Below are positions 1 to 10,820 of a DNA stretch of 64,000 nucleotides, one piece after another. The translations under genes and the position numbers were made by a program. This DNA comes from Marasmius tenuissimus (taxonomy: Eukaryota > Basidiomycota > Agaricomycetes > Agaricales > Marasmiaceae). Under the pieces are notes generated by a model. It was not told the DNA's origin, ran no database searches, and worked only from the letters and a program-made list of their open reading frames with translations. Position 1 is the stretch's first letter. Each line of letters starts with the position of its first letter. The stretch spans positions 372,001 through 436,000 of the forward strand of contig JAQOTA010000060.1 in assembly GCA_029532415.1 (NCBI GenBank). Direction: 5' to 3'.

Positions 1-3000
1 CCACGGTTCTCGCCTGCACCAATGGCGTTAGGATATGATCTCGGAACAGAAACTAAAACGCAAAACATGCCTCTATAGGATCGATAATCCTGATTGCAGA
101 TCCCCAAGTACCAGCGGGTGCCTTCGGTCGGCCAAACACCTCGACAGGCAGTGCCAAGACTTCCTCATCAATGGGTTTCCCTTTCTTACGCTGAACGGGT
201 ACGATCAGTCAATGACTCGACCAATGCCTGAGGTAGACTCACCAATTCGTCCAGCCTTTTGGCCACAGCATCCTCCCCGCTAACCCGATGGTCTCCTTCG
301 ATAAGGTAGAAGTAATGGTTCGTCGGGTGGGTGATGAACTTGCGGGGAGTATACGAAAGGGGTATCGAGTCTTGCTTGAGTTTAGTTCCAAGCTTTGGTA
401 TTTGGAAGATACTGCACAGTGTATTCGCTTAGCGACGGATAGCAACCCAACAAACACAGACTAAGCTCACCGTAATGTACTCCCAGTGATACCGATCAAC
501 CCTTCCGGACTCAACTCAGCCGAGAAACTCCAAGCAAAGTCAAAGCTCTCGAATATTAAGGGCGTAAAATGCATGAGGTTCTGATGCGTGTAGTTCAACC
601 ACGATCGTGACGACAGCGCCAAAATTGCGGGATTTCTCTGTATCTGTACCCGGATGAGCTTGATAGGCCTCGTTCCCAAGAATCTGGGACACGAAAATCA
701 AAGTTAGATCACGATCCAATACAGCAAACAAATCCGAAAAGCTACTCACCTCGTCCTTGTGTCGGTCAACTGCCCCTTGACCGGATCCAAAACCGTCCTC
801 AACAACACCCCATTCTGCAATCCAATATTCACAAAGAGCGTGGGCATCGACTTGTTGATACTAGCATCCAACATACTGGCGATACAAATCGCGCTCGGCG
901 GAGCCGTCAACGCTTGCAAACTTATAATCTCAAGCGTGCTCTCCGGATCCAGCGAGATGATCCTCACAGTTTGGTCCTCGCACCCAACAGCCAAAAACGG
1001 CGTTCGTTGCCTGTCTTCGGGCACTTCTCCAATGCTCAGTGCAAGCACAGTCGATCCCATAGCCTTTCGGTCTTGGTACTCGTTCAATTGGCCGTCAAGG
1101 TCCAACTCGAAGTAGACGAGTTCGGCGGATGAGAGCGCAACCACCACTTGACGTTTGTTGGTCGTCGCTGCAACGATTGATTTGCCGGCAGGTACCCTCC
1201 ATTCGTTGACTCGGCTATCGGAGAGAACGTGTCGGATCCCTCCGGGGTGCACCTGGAGCAGAGCATCTGAACCAATCTGTTGTACGGCTAGCGTCGGTGC
1301 GGATGACAAAAATCCAGTATCTTGTACTTCTTCAATAGTTTCGCCAATGGAGAGCACAAGAGTACCATTGACGAAGGAGAGAATGATATAAGAATCATAA
1401 GGGTCATCCTCCCGCTTCTTCGTGGTCCAAACCGCGTTCGGAATGCCAGGTAGATCGGAGCTGACAGATTCTTCCACTTCCAGACCGTGTCGTAGTGTGC
1501 GCAGTGAGCTTCTTGGTCCACGCCCACAAGCGGTGAATATTTGGGGGGTGTCGGAGTTGGGGAGAATGTTTAAAACTTTGGAATCGATGATGGGGTCCAA
1601 TGATTCCATCTCATCAGCTACAGCCAAATTTTCTAGCTGTCGTGGTCGGAAGTGAGCGTGGGGAAGAGGTGTGCTGGGATCGGCCATGCCGAAGGAGGGA
1701 TAAGAAGTGGAGCTGAATTCGGGTTCGTCGTCGTCGTCGCCTAATTTTTGGAACTGGTAGAGATAACTACGGTGTGTCGTTAGTCGGCATTTCTCTCAAA
1801 TCGCAAGGAATGGAATACGCACTGGTTGCCAAACTCGGACGCCACGAAGAGGAAACCAGACTTCAAGATACAGAGACTGGACGCGACCGGGACAGTATCG
1901 AAATACTTGATTTTTAGCGCCTTGACGTCTTCTTCCTCGTGGTCAATGGTAACCTTGTATAGATCCCCATCCTCGTTTTGTAGAAGGAAGAAAAAAGCAC
2001 CCTTGACACCGCAATTGAATAAGTATGGGTATGACTCGGGAGCTTACATGACTGACCTTCATCTTGTGCATGACAGCAGCCACGATCAACATCCCCCGCG
2101 AACTGTCTTCTAGTGGATGTTGACGGCGAGGAATGGGGACACGATGCTGGGGATTGTCCATGTGACGATATATTATGTGGTCTTCGCAACAGACAAGAAC
2201 GCCAGAGGGGCCATCATATTTATCGGATGATGCCAACTGACCGCCGGGGACTTGCAGAAGCATATTTGCTCTAGGGTCGGTCGGCTCGCTCCACTTTCTA
2301 ACGACGTGATTGAGACCCAAGTCGAGCTCGTAATAGGTGAGCAGCTAGCGAGAAGACGTGAGTGCTATACCTCAGTTATATGAACGTCAGCGACGCACTT
2401 TTTCGGCATTCTTAAACGCCTCTCCAGTGGGATCCTGGTCTGACTCGGTATAGTCCACTTCCAATGCAGCAAAGGTAGGGTTCTCGAATCCCACATCGAG
2501 TCCAACAATATGATGTATAATAGCACCGTTTTTATGGGCTTCGAGCGGTGAAGAGATGGTAAGATTTGCGGCAGCATCCCGATTGAGAATGTATACCAAC
2601 TTGGCCTTCTCCATCGCTGAAATCATAACCGCACGACCTTTGGGGTCTGTTGCAAGATACTGTCCCGGAACGATTCGTCTTGCACCGGACTTTCCGTACG
2701 TTTCTTGGTGTAGCTTCACGAAAGAGCTGGTCTTGGGGTCATAGTCCAAAATGATAATACGACCCGAGTCAGACCCTACTATCGCATAGTCTGAGAAAAA
2801 GAGGGTTGAATGTCATAGGGCACGAAGACATACGCACAATCGCTCACCCTTCGTCCCGCCCGTCAAACGAAATGCTGCCAATGACCGTACCGAGCCAAAC
2901 ACATCAGTCGCAAGGACCGTCGCGTTTTTTCCGGTTGAGGGATCTGGGCGCAACAATTCCAGCCTCGTTCCATGGGAAACGATAATTTCTTGCTGTCGAG

Positions 3001-3073
3001 CGCCAGTAAAGTTCCCAACGATACACTGGGTGATGGCGGTAGGAGGTTGAAGAGTAAGGTTGTAGAGGTGCAT
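1..3073 (-). CDS. RSE1: Splicing factor 3b subunit 3 (RSE1/SF3B3), 3' end cut by window edge
   Basis: This is the largest beta-propeller subunit of the U2 snRNP SF3b complex, acting in the nucleus at branch-site recognition. The start at 3073 gives [11 protein letters not shown], which matches the known start of the family (human MFLYNLTLQ). Conserved blocks follow in order: [133 protein letters not shown] and SSRSWLNY. Supported introns are 2791-2847 and 2345-2398, with others near 2000, 1800, 730, 465 and 190-240. A final visible intron at 14-70 uses a GC donor. Compared with the human protein of about 1217 residues, roughly the first 800 are present and the rest lies left of the window. 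An insertion of about 8 residues interrupts the PGG-DGPSG stretch near 2245. The family call is firm; exact exon edges are inferred. Confidence 0.95.
14..70 (-). other. Probable GC-AG intron in RSE1
   Basis: Reading the minus strand, the exon ends ...IRIIDPIE and is followed by donor GCATGT, a branch-like CCTAAC and acceptor GTGCAG. Removing these 57 nt keeps the frame and gives IDPIE-ARTV, which aligns with the family's NPIQGNTL region. Reading through gives a stop codon within a few residues. The alternative GT donor six bases downstream gives a less similar peptide. The call is inferred from frame and homology. Confidence 0.65.
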
Positions 3074-3947
3074 TTTCGGAGAAGTTTTTCAAGAGCCTTT
3101 CGTGAGACGAATAGTGGATCAGTTGGGTGCCTTTCGGTTGAGTCTCCGTCCCAAGACTTGGGACTATCCTTGACCACAAGAGAGGAGAGAACGACACAAA
3201 GCTGGGATGGAGGAGGTTCAAGGTTGAGTTCGACTCGGTTCGACGCGCGAGCGCATCGTCAACAGCGTGCCCCATTCCCTTTTCCCACGATATCCCTCCC
3301 CCTGATAGTGACCTCGCTCGGGGATGGCAGAACGGAGGCTACGAGGATATTGCCGTCATAAACGTATTGTTACTTCCGTCGACCCCTTCGACTGGATCTT
3401 GGAAGGCGGCGACATTGGCACATTGCCTTTTGGATGAGCATTCTCGCCCCATAGGATCGCCGGACTCACAGTTCCGACTGCACACTAGATATCGTTCTCA
3501 GTCCTACTAATGTTATCATCAGCTCTTGAGGAGTTTCCAGATGATTCCTACTAGTGCTCGAGCAGAACACGTCACACGAATTGCATGAAGCTGCCCCTGC
3601 AGCCTCGACCAGGCTTCAGAAATGCTGGCACCTGGAACGGCGTACGCAGTGAAGAACTGGTATTGATGCTATGGTCGAAAGTGCGGACACTGCCGTCTCC
3701 AATAACGCTCGACACACCCCAAACTTCCGAGTGACCAGCGGCACATACGCACACTCTCATTAGACATGTTCTGGCTAATTGACATTCAGAGCTCAGAGGT
3801 GATGATTTCCACGTACTCTCCACCCATGTGCCCTGAGCTGGCCTACAACGAAACAAGATAACTGTCGTGGATTCGTATGTCTATGTACATCAGTCGTTAC
3901 TGCGAACATTTAGAGGTCGTTGTTCTAAAAATCCCAATTGGTACGAA
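3074..3947. other. Intergenic, RSE1 5' flank and 3' flank of the AAA gene
   Basis: No convincing gene was seen. The 94-residue minus-strand frame at 3572-3856 and the plus frame at 2972-3361 show no domain, and the latter mostly overlaps the first exon of RSE1 in antisense. The stretch should hold the RSE1 promoter and the polyadenylation region of the large AAA/helicase gene. Confidence 0.5.
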
Positions 3948-6900
3948 TCAAAACCCAAGCTGACTATCGTAAACGAAATGCGACCCTCCTGCACACCTAT
4001 ATCCGCCAGCCTGCTTGATCCACCTGAACCCTACAGGACACACTCCCATATTCTGCAATCGCCGTTGTGTCTCTGCCTCCTTCTTCCGTTCTTCTTCCTG
4101 TTTCCTTCTCAATGCCTCCAGCCTATCTCTCTCAGCCTTCTCTCTCAAAGCCTGAAGACGTGCAGCTTCGGCCTTCGCTTTCAGCTCCTTAATGCGAGCT
4201 TTCTCCCTCTCGTCCTGGATCCTCTTTCTCTCAGCCTTTGCTAGCTCCTCGGCCAGCTTCCTGGCGTGCTCTTCTCGTTTTCGCATCTCTTCGAGCTGGC
4301 GGGCGATCTTCTCCCTTTCTTGCTCCTCAGCCAACCGAGCTGCTTTATCCAGCTTTAGCTGACGCCAAACATCGTCAGTCACGCCTTCGTCGCGTCCATC
4401 GTCCTCATCATCACTTAGCTCCTCGACGGGTTTGGGCTTTGGCTGGAGGGAAGGTTCTTTCATCGTTGTCTTGGGGGGTGCGGCCTTTGTCTTGGTCTTG
4501 TTGCTGAGCACATTCGGTTTGAGGGAAGGCGGGGATGGAGCGTTTTGTGTAGGAGGAAGGGGTGGCTGCGTGAAAGACGAACGGGTGCGTCGGTTGCTAC
4601 CAGTCGATGGTGCATTGCGGGACTGTCTTTCGGTCAACATGGCGCGGAAGCAGGAGACTGTCTCGTCCGGGAACAGTGTTAGCGGGGTGGCTCCCGGTTC
4701 GTTAGTCACGAATGCCTTCTGTATCATTGTCTTCGACAGAGTCACTATGTCCCGTATGTTCCCCCAGCCGGGAAGCTCGGAAAGTTCCTCGATAATGTCC
4801 CGCATCTCTGCATTGGCAGGCGAACTGGAGTCCTGAACTTCCTCGATGATAACATCCTCCTTCCGAAGCAGTCTATCCAGAACTTGGAGACAGTGTTCAG
4901 GAGTCATATGATGGAAGATGACCTCCTCTGTGAAGCGGCTCGAAAGGCCAGCGTTGACCTTGAGCAACTGGTTCATGTCGTCGTCGTATCCCGCGAGGAT
5001 AATGACTAGCTTCGACGCGTACCGCTCTTGCGTGACGAGACTCACAATCTCGTCCACGGCTTCCTGGGCAAAATGGCCATCACCAAGTCGGTAAGCCTCG
5101 TCGATGAATAGTACGCGACCCAGAGCCTTATCGAAAACCTTCTTGACCAACGGTCCAGTCTGGCCGACGTATTGACCCACAATATCCGAGACTGAACATT
5201 CGTGCACCTCGGTCGAGGAGAGGAGTCCCATATCATAGTAAACCTGTCCCATCTTCCGGGCCGTAGTCGTCTTGCCGGTTCCTGAACATTTTGTCAGCTG
5301 AGTCTACGTGAGCACGATACCTGCCACTGGCTTACCTGGTGGACCTTTGAAGACGAAGTTCGTCGGTATATGGTGACGGGGTTCCTTGCCACGAGCTTTC
5401 ATCTGGGTAGCCACCTTCTGGTAATCACCGAGCTTCTTCACAATGTCCTCACATCCAACGACGTCCTCAAACAGAGTCTGCAGATTCGACGAAGCATTCT
5501 CGTGTCGGTTGTATTCGGGGTCGAAATCCTCGGGGAAGAGGACAATATCGGTAGAGCGTTCGGAGATGGGTAGCTTCCCTTCGCGTTTCTGCTGTCGAAT
5601 CTTGGCCTGAGTTATGATATTTTCCACCTCACCACCATTCCCAAAGTTCGGTCGATTACGTGCACGACTCAGAACATCGAGGGCGACAGCTTTGCCGGCA
5701 TCAGTAGCAGTAAGGTCCTGTCCCTTTAGCTTCAACTCGAGAATTTTTGCGAGCTCAGGTTCAGAAAAGTCTTCGAAGTGAAACGGATTCTCGATGTCGA
5801 ACCGCCGAGACAATCCAGGGTTGACATTCTATAACAAATGTATATCAACGATGCTGTTCACCTGCGGCAACAGAGTGGCATACCTGGAACATTGTCATCA
5901 TCTGCTCTTTGTATCCCAGTAGAAGAACACAACGATCTTCGCCGGGAACGCTCTGAACTTCGGCAACGATCGTATCAATGACCGCAGTCTTGTAGATATC
6001 ATTGGTCGTCCCAGAATAGAGCATATATGCCTGCAAGATCATGTTGAGCACTATCGTCGAGTATAGGCTTGCGTTACACTTACCTCGTCGATGACAAGAA
6101 CTTTGCCCACCGTACTAGCGAGGATTCCCTTGGTCTTCTCTTCCGATTCACCCAGGTGAGCTCCTACAAAGTCGGCTGGATTTTTTATGATCACTACGAA
6201 GAGAGTCAGCATCCAACATGGGCCAATGAATCAAGAGACTTACTCTCGCCATTGCTGAGTAGCCCTAAATCGGTAAGTATCTGACCAAACAGTTTCGCCA
6301 CAGTGGTTTTGCCCGTGCCCGGTGATCCAGTGAAGATCCTATTGAGAGAGACTTGCAGAGGTTCTTTTTCAAGAAGCTCACGACGATAGTTCGTTTTGAT
6401 GAGGTTGATGAAAACTCGGACGGTATCCTTCACCGATTCCAGACCAATCATACTCTGCAGCTTTGACCAGGAGGGATTGTCTTTCAGCGCATCGTCGGGT
6501 TTAGGTCCAATGAGATCCTGGCTCCTAAGTAAGAAGTCGTCGGGAGTAAGCCCTTGAGCACGCTCTTCGTTGACCCTGGCTGCCTGTCGCTCGGTGACCC
6601 TTGAGAACATGTTCTGAAGCGCCCGTGCATTCCCGAACCCTTCCTTGCCACGACCTCGACCGAGGCGACGGACTGCGATACGACCATACAGCCCATCAAT
6701 GTCCCCTTCAACTTTCATCTGGCCCTTGTATTTTTTCAGTACGAGCCTCCTCAGCATCGAGAGAAGTTCCTCATCGGAGTAGTCTTCGAACCGAAGCTGG
6801 TACGGTACCCGGCTCGGTATACCGGGGTTGTGTTCGAAGAACTTTTCCATCTCTTTGCGGTATCCGGCCAAGATGAACACCAGTTTCCCTGTATTGTTCT

Positions 6901-9900
6901 CCATCTCCGCAAGCATGAAATTCAATACCTCCTTTCCGCTCATGCTAGTCCCGCTCACGAGTTGATAAGCTTCATCAACGAAAATGGCTCCACCTCCAGC
7001 CTTCAGGACATCCTCGATGTGTTTCTTCATACCACCGACACCGCCATCACCCAAACGAGAGCCTGTAGTCTCGATGAAATGATCGCCCGGCAGCGCGTCA
7101 ACGGAGAATAAGAATTTGGCGTAGAGTCGCGCAACCGTTGTTTTTCCTGTATACACGTGAGTATCGGGACGAGATTCGACGTTGCCCCGGGTTCAACTCA
7201 CCAGTCCCAGGGTTTCCTAGCATGACGACATTGAATCGCTCGTCTTTCAAGTCGATCCCTTGGCGCTTTGCCAGATCAATCTTTGCTTTGATCTTCAGGA
7301 CTTGCTCTTTGACCTCTTCCAACCCGGTAAGCTCCATCAATGCGTCTATTTCTTTGTTGTGAGCTCCATCCACCTGCTTTTGACGGCTCCATTCTGCTTC
7401 CGAAGACGATGATTTGACAGGTTTGGAGGGCTGAGGTGTGACAATAGGCGCATATAAGCCTGGATTCGGGGAGCTGGGCGCCGGTGTCTTGTTAGCCAGG
7501 ATATTGTTCACGGTATTGGCACTGGATGTAGGAGGCGGCGATGGTTGCGATGGTGAAGAAGCGGACGGAGGGTGAGGAACGGGGGGCTGAGAGATTGGAG
7601 GCTGAGAGATTAGGGGCTGAGAGATCAGAGGCTGAGAGATTGAAGGTTGAGGGGTACGAGGAGAAGAGGCTTCCTTAGCCAACCTCTCATTCCGCGCCCG
7701 CATGTTCTCCAAATCTCTCTTCTTCTGCTCGAGCGCAGCTATTCGCTCTTGACGTTCACGCTCATCTTGGGCACGCTGAGCTTCTTGAGCAATCTGATCG
7801 TCGAGCTTGGATATCTCTTTCGTGTGTGCGAGCTGTTCCGCATCACGTTTCTGCTGCCGGGCCAATGCCGCTTCCTGCTCTTTCTGAAGTCTTTTCGCCT
7901 CCTGCTCGCATTTACGACAAGCAACCGGTGGCTTGGAGCACTGGTGACTTTGGTTGTGACCTTGCGGGCAGGTCTTCTTGATGACAGCTTTGCATTCCAT
8001 CTTTGAATGATCGGCAAGCTGGTGGCACTTGGAAGGACAGTCGTGAACACCACAGTTCAAACGAGTCCCACTGTTGCAATGTGTTAGCTTGATATCTCGA
8101 GAATAAGAGTGGGTAGTTACCATGGCTCCTTGCACCCTCCATCTGGGGCTTCATTCTCGAAGTCTTCGGCGGTCCTCAGAAGTGCCGTACGATCAGGGTG
8201 TCGCTCGCACTTGATGGGGAGTCCATCATAAACATGGCCTTTGGCTTTCAACATATCGAGGAGGCGAGTCCACAGCACACCACCCTTGCGAGAATTGGTA
8301 AACGTATCCGAATTCCCGATTAATATGAGGGCGTTCCTTGCACGGGAGAGGAGAACGTTGAGGCGCTCGGGCGAGAACATGAAACCAATGTCGTGATTAG
8401 GATTGCTCCTGGTGAGAGATGTAAGGATGATGTCGCTCTCTTCGCCCTGATAGTTATCTGTGTTGACGTTTAACGACGTAAAAGGAGAACACAAAGGAAC
8501 TCTTACCGATAGTAGCGAGACGAACCGATTTCCTGCTTACTTGAGCGTTCGCAGCAGAGATCAAACCAGCCTGGATCAAGTCGTAGGAGTCGAGGTCGTT
8601 CAGGACGGGATCCACTTCCTTGCCATCGGCAAGTGCCCTTCGCAGTCTGTGCAACTGGCCTAGGTATGGCGTGAGGATGGTAACACTATCCGTCCCATAG
8701 CCCTGCTGAGCGAGGTATTTGAGGGTTTTCACGACCATATCTACCTCGAAGTCGTTCTGCTTGGACGTTGTGGCATTCATGTCTCTTCGTTCACTGACCT
8801 GCCCAACCTCTACCTCAGGATGAGCATGATTCAAGAATATCACGAAGTCCTGTAGACCCTTGATAACTGGTCGATTTTGTGTCTTGGGTGCGTCGACGAG
8901 GTCCGGATAAGTGAGCTCCCGAACAAATGCGGAGATTTCTGGACGCATCCGGTGCTGTTGCGTGAGGGCATGGTGAGGGTATCCCTTCAAGACGAGCCGT
9001 TCAAAGAGTGACATATTCAGATCGTATCCCTCGCCCTTTTCAACAGTAAGATTGTAGTTGTTGACCTTCGGACGCAGTTGTCTGGTAGAGGCGTTAGTTG
9101 AAGATCGTGGTTGTTCGGAGTGGAACTTACTTGTGGTCGCCAATCAAGACCAACTGGTCGGTTTTCGGATTCATCGCAGTGATGATATGGCTTTCCAGAA
9201 TCTCGCCAGCCTCCTCGACGAGAAGAACCGCCGGGCAGGCTTCTTGTATTTGACGGTTGTACTTGGCAGCCGCGGTCGTTGTGCAACCGATGATACGTTT
9301 GTTAGCAATCACATTGTTGTCCTTCTTCGAAAAGAGGTAGGATAGCTGTTTGACGGAGTTGTTGTATTTCGAAGCTCGGCTGGTGAATTCGGTGAGGATC
9401 TCAGCGTCCATTGCAGCAATCCACTGTTGCAGAATGATTTTGCGTTCGGGACGGGTTTTTGTCCAGATCGGGGTTTTCGAAAACTGGCGATACATTCCGC
9501 AATTCTGGCCATTAATCCACCTGTCGATGAGATACGTTTCTGGAACACGATGACCGTTGCGCCCAACCCGCGTCATGCCATCCTCCTCGCGTGGAACACA
9601 GAAGGAGGAGTGGGCCTCCGGATCCTCAAACTCGAGATACTCCTGGAGTTCCTTCCAGTCAAGCCTGCTATTCATGAACTTCCCAAACTTCGTGGTGAGG
9701 GTTTGGATGTCTGTTTCAGCATCCGACTTGAGAAAGTCGATATTAAGTCGCTCGTATCCGTCGAAGCGATGACTTTGGCCCTTCCTGTGGTTTAGTAGGC
9801 TTAGCGGTGCTGTGCGGGCAGTAGATTTGCCTCCCAGGCGAACGATACTGTCGGAGGGAATGCCAATGTCGAGGCGATTGACGCAAGCTACGGCGTCGGC

Positions 9901-10008
9901 TTGTGCGAGCATGGCATCGATAAAGTTGGTAAAGTTGGCTTGGGTAAGAGGCTGTTTGCCATTGATAATGGCAACGAACTGTTTCTCTAGCCTCGCACTG
10001 CGATCCAT
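3948..10008 (-). CDS. NFX1/ZNFX1-type SF1 helicase, zinc finger and triple CbbX-like AAA+ fusion protein
   Basis: The start at 10008 (MDRSARLEKQF) is followed by an SF1 helicase of the UPF1/NFX1 class: IVRLGGKS (motif Ia region), LLVEEAGEILE (motif II, EEAG in place of DEAA), LVLIGDHKQLRP (III), QHRMRPEIS (IV), QGEESDIILTSLTRS (V) and ERLNVLLSRARNALI (VI). A Cys-rich NFX1-type stretch follows (CGVHDCPSKCHQ, CPQGHNQSHQC), then a Gln/Lys-rich coiled coil and a Pro-rich linker. Three AAA+ modules come next. Their Walker A motifs are GNPGTGKTT, GSPGTGKTT and GPPGTGKTT, the first and third split by introns. Their Walker B motifs are IFVDEAYQL, LVIDEAYML and LFIDEAYRL. The protein ends in a charged coiled coil. 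The helicase Walker A that should precede motif Ia is absent, and I see none upstream to 10.8 kb. Clear introns include 9082-9130 and about 8462-8506. Related fungal proteins exist; their function is not established, and RNA surveillance or defence is only a guess by analogy with ZNFX1. Confidence 0.88.
7585..7644 (-). repeat. 15-nt tandem repeat encoding ISQP(L/P)
   Basis: Four head-to-tail 15-mers (plus strand ggctgagagattrgr) plus a degenerate fifth encode a run of ISQPP/ISQPL pentapeptides. They lie in the disordered linker between the zinc-finger/coiled-coil part and the first AAA+ domain of the fusion protein. The repeat keeps frame and probably varies in number between strains. Confidence 0.85.
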
Positions 10009-10820
10009 GATGATGGAAGCAGGGAGAGGAGGGAAGACAATGGCAGAATGGCACCCCACAGCATTTATAGGAAGCGAGGCATTGCTGCGAAACCTTATTT
10101 CCAGTTATCATTGACGTTGATCACCCTCATGGCCGCCCTAGAACCACCGTCAGAGCTGCGGACAACAGGTTGATCTCGAAACGAGCAACGCCCACCATAC
10201 AAAGCACCGCCATATAGAAGTAGAAGACATAGGCATGAAGTTCCCATGTACTTTTATTCATATAAACAGTCTGCGAAACAAACCTGGACAGAGCTGAACT
10301 TCTCGAGCGTCTGAATAAGGTTTAAATCAAACTCTGTGGGACTTTCGATCAAGCTTACCGTTATTGACCCTAAAAAACATATTGGGAGATGTAAAAAGGT
10401 ATCGATGGGGAGAAGACAAGGAGAAGACCTTGTTCGCACTGGGAGCATGGAATACCGGTGTGAGAGTCGGCGCTTCCATTCTTGTCAATGACATTGTCCT
10501 GTTTTCACATCACGGGATCGTGTCGGGTGACGCGTAAGCCACGCGTCTGCACAGAGCCGTGGTTGTCAAGAGAGGGATTACAACATGAGGTATTAGATGT
10601 ATGTGCAAATAGAACAGGTATCATAATGGGAAAGACCAGATTATCTGGCCCACGAAAACGCATCCACTTGGCTCTACAGGTCACAGCCTGTCCATTGGTA
10701 GGGCCGGACATCAGAGTTCGTACATAACCCTCAAGTCTCACGCGAACTCACTGCCTCGCGACCTGCAGCGCCGAATCTAGCTGGTGCGGTGGTGTCAAGG
10801 AGAAACCATTTGAAAGTCCT
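10009..10820. other. Intergenic between the AAA/helicase gene and the co-chaperone gene
   Basis: This holds the promoter side of the helicase-AAA gene and the 3' flank of the co-chaperone gene. Two minus-strand frames (10254-10448 and 10505-10741) are open but show no recognisable motif or splice structure. No Walker A motif for the adjacent helicase was found here. Confidence 0.45.

Noticed and set aside
2972..3361. Plus-strand frame of 129 codons
   Set aside because: Mostly antisense to RSE1 exon 1 and its promoter; no domain and no splice partner.
10254..10741. Two small minus-strand frames as possible genes
   Set aside because: No start context, no family features and no joining introns.
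10009..10820. Upstream exon with the missing helicase Walker A
   Set aside because: I searched the minus strand by eye for a GxxGxGK(S/T) coding run and found none, but this was not an exhaustive computation.
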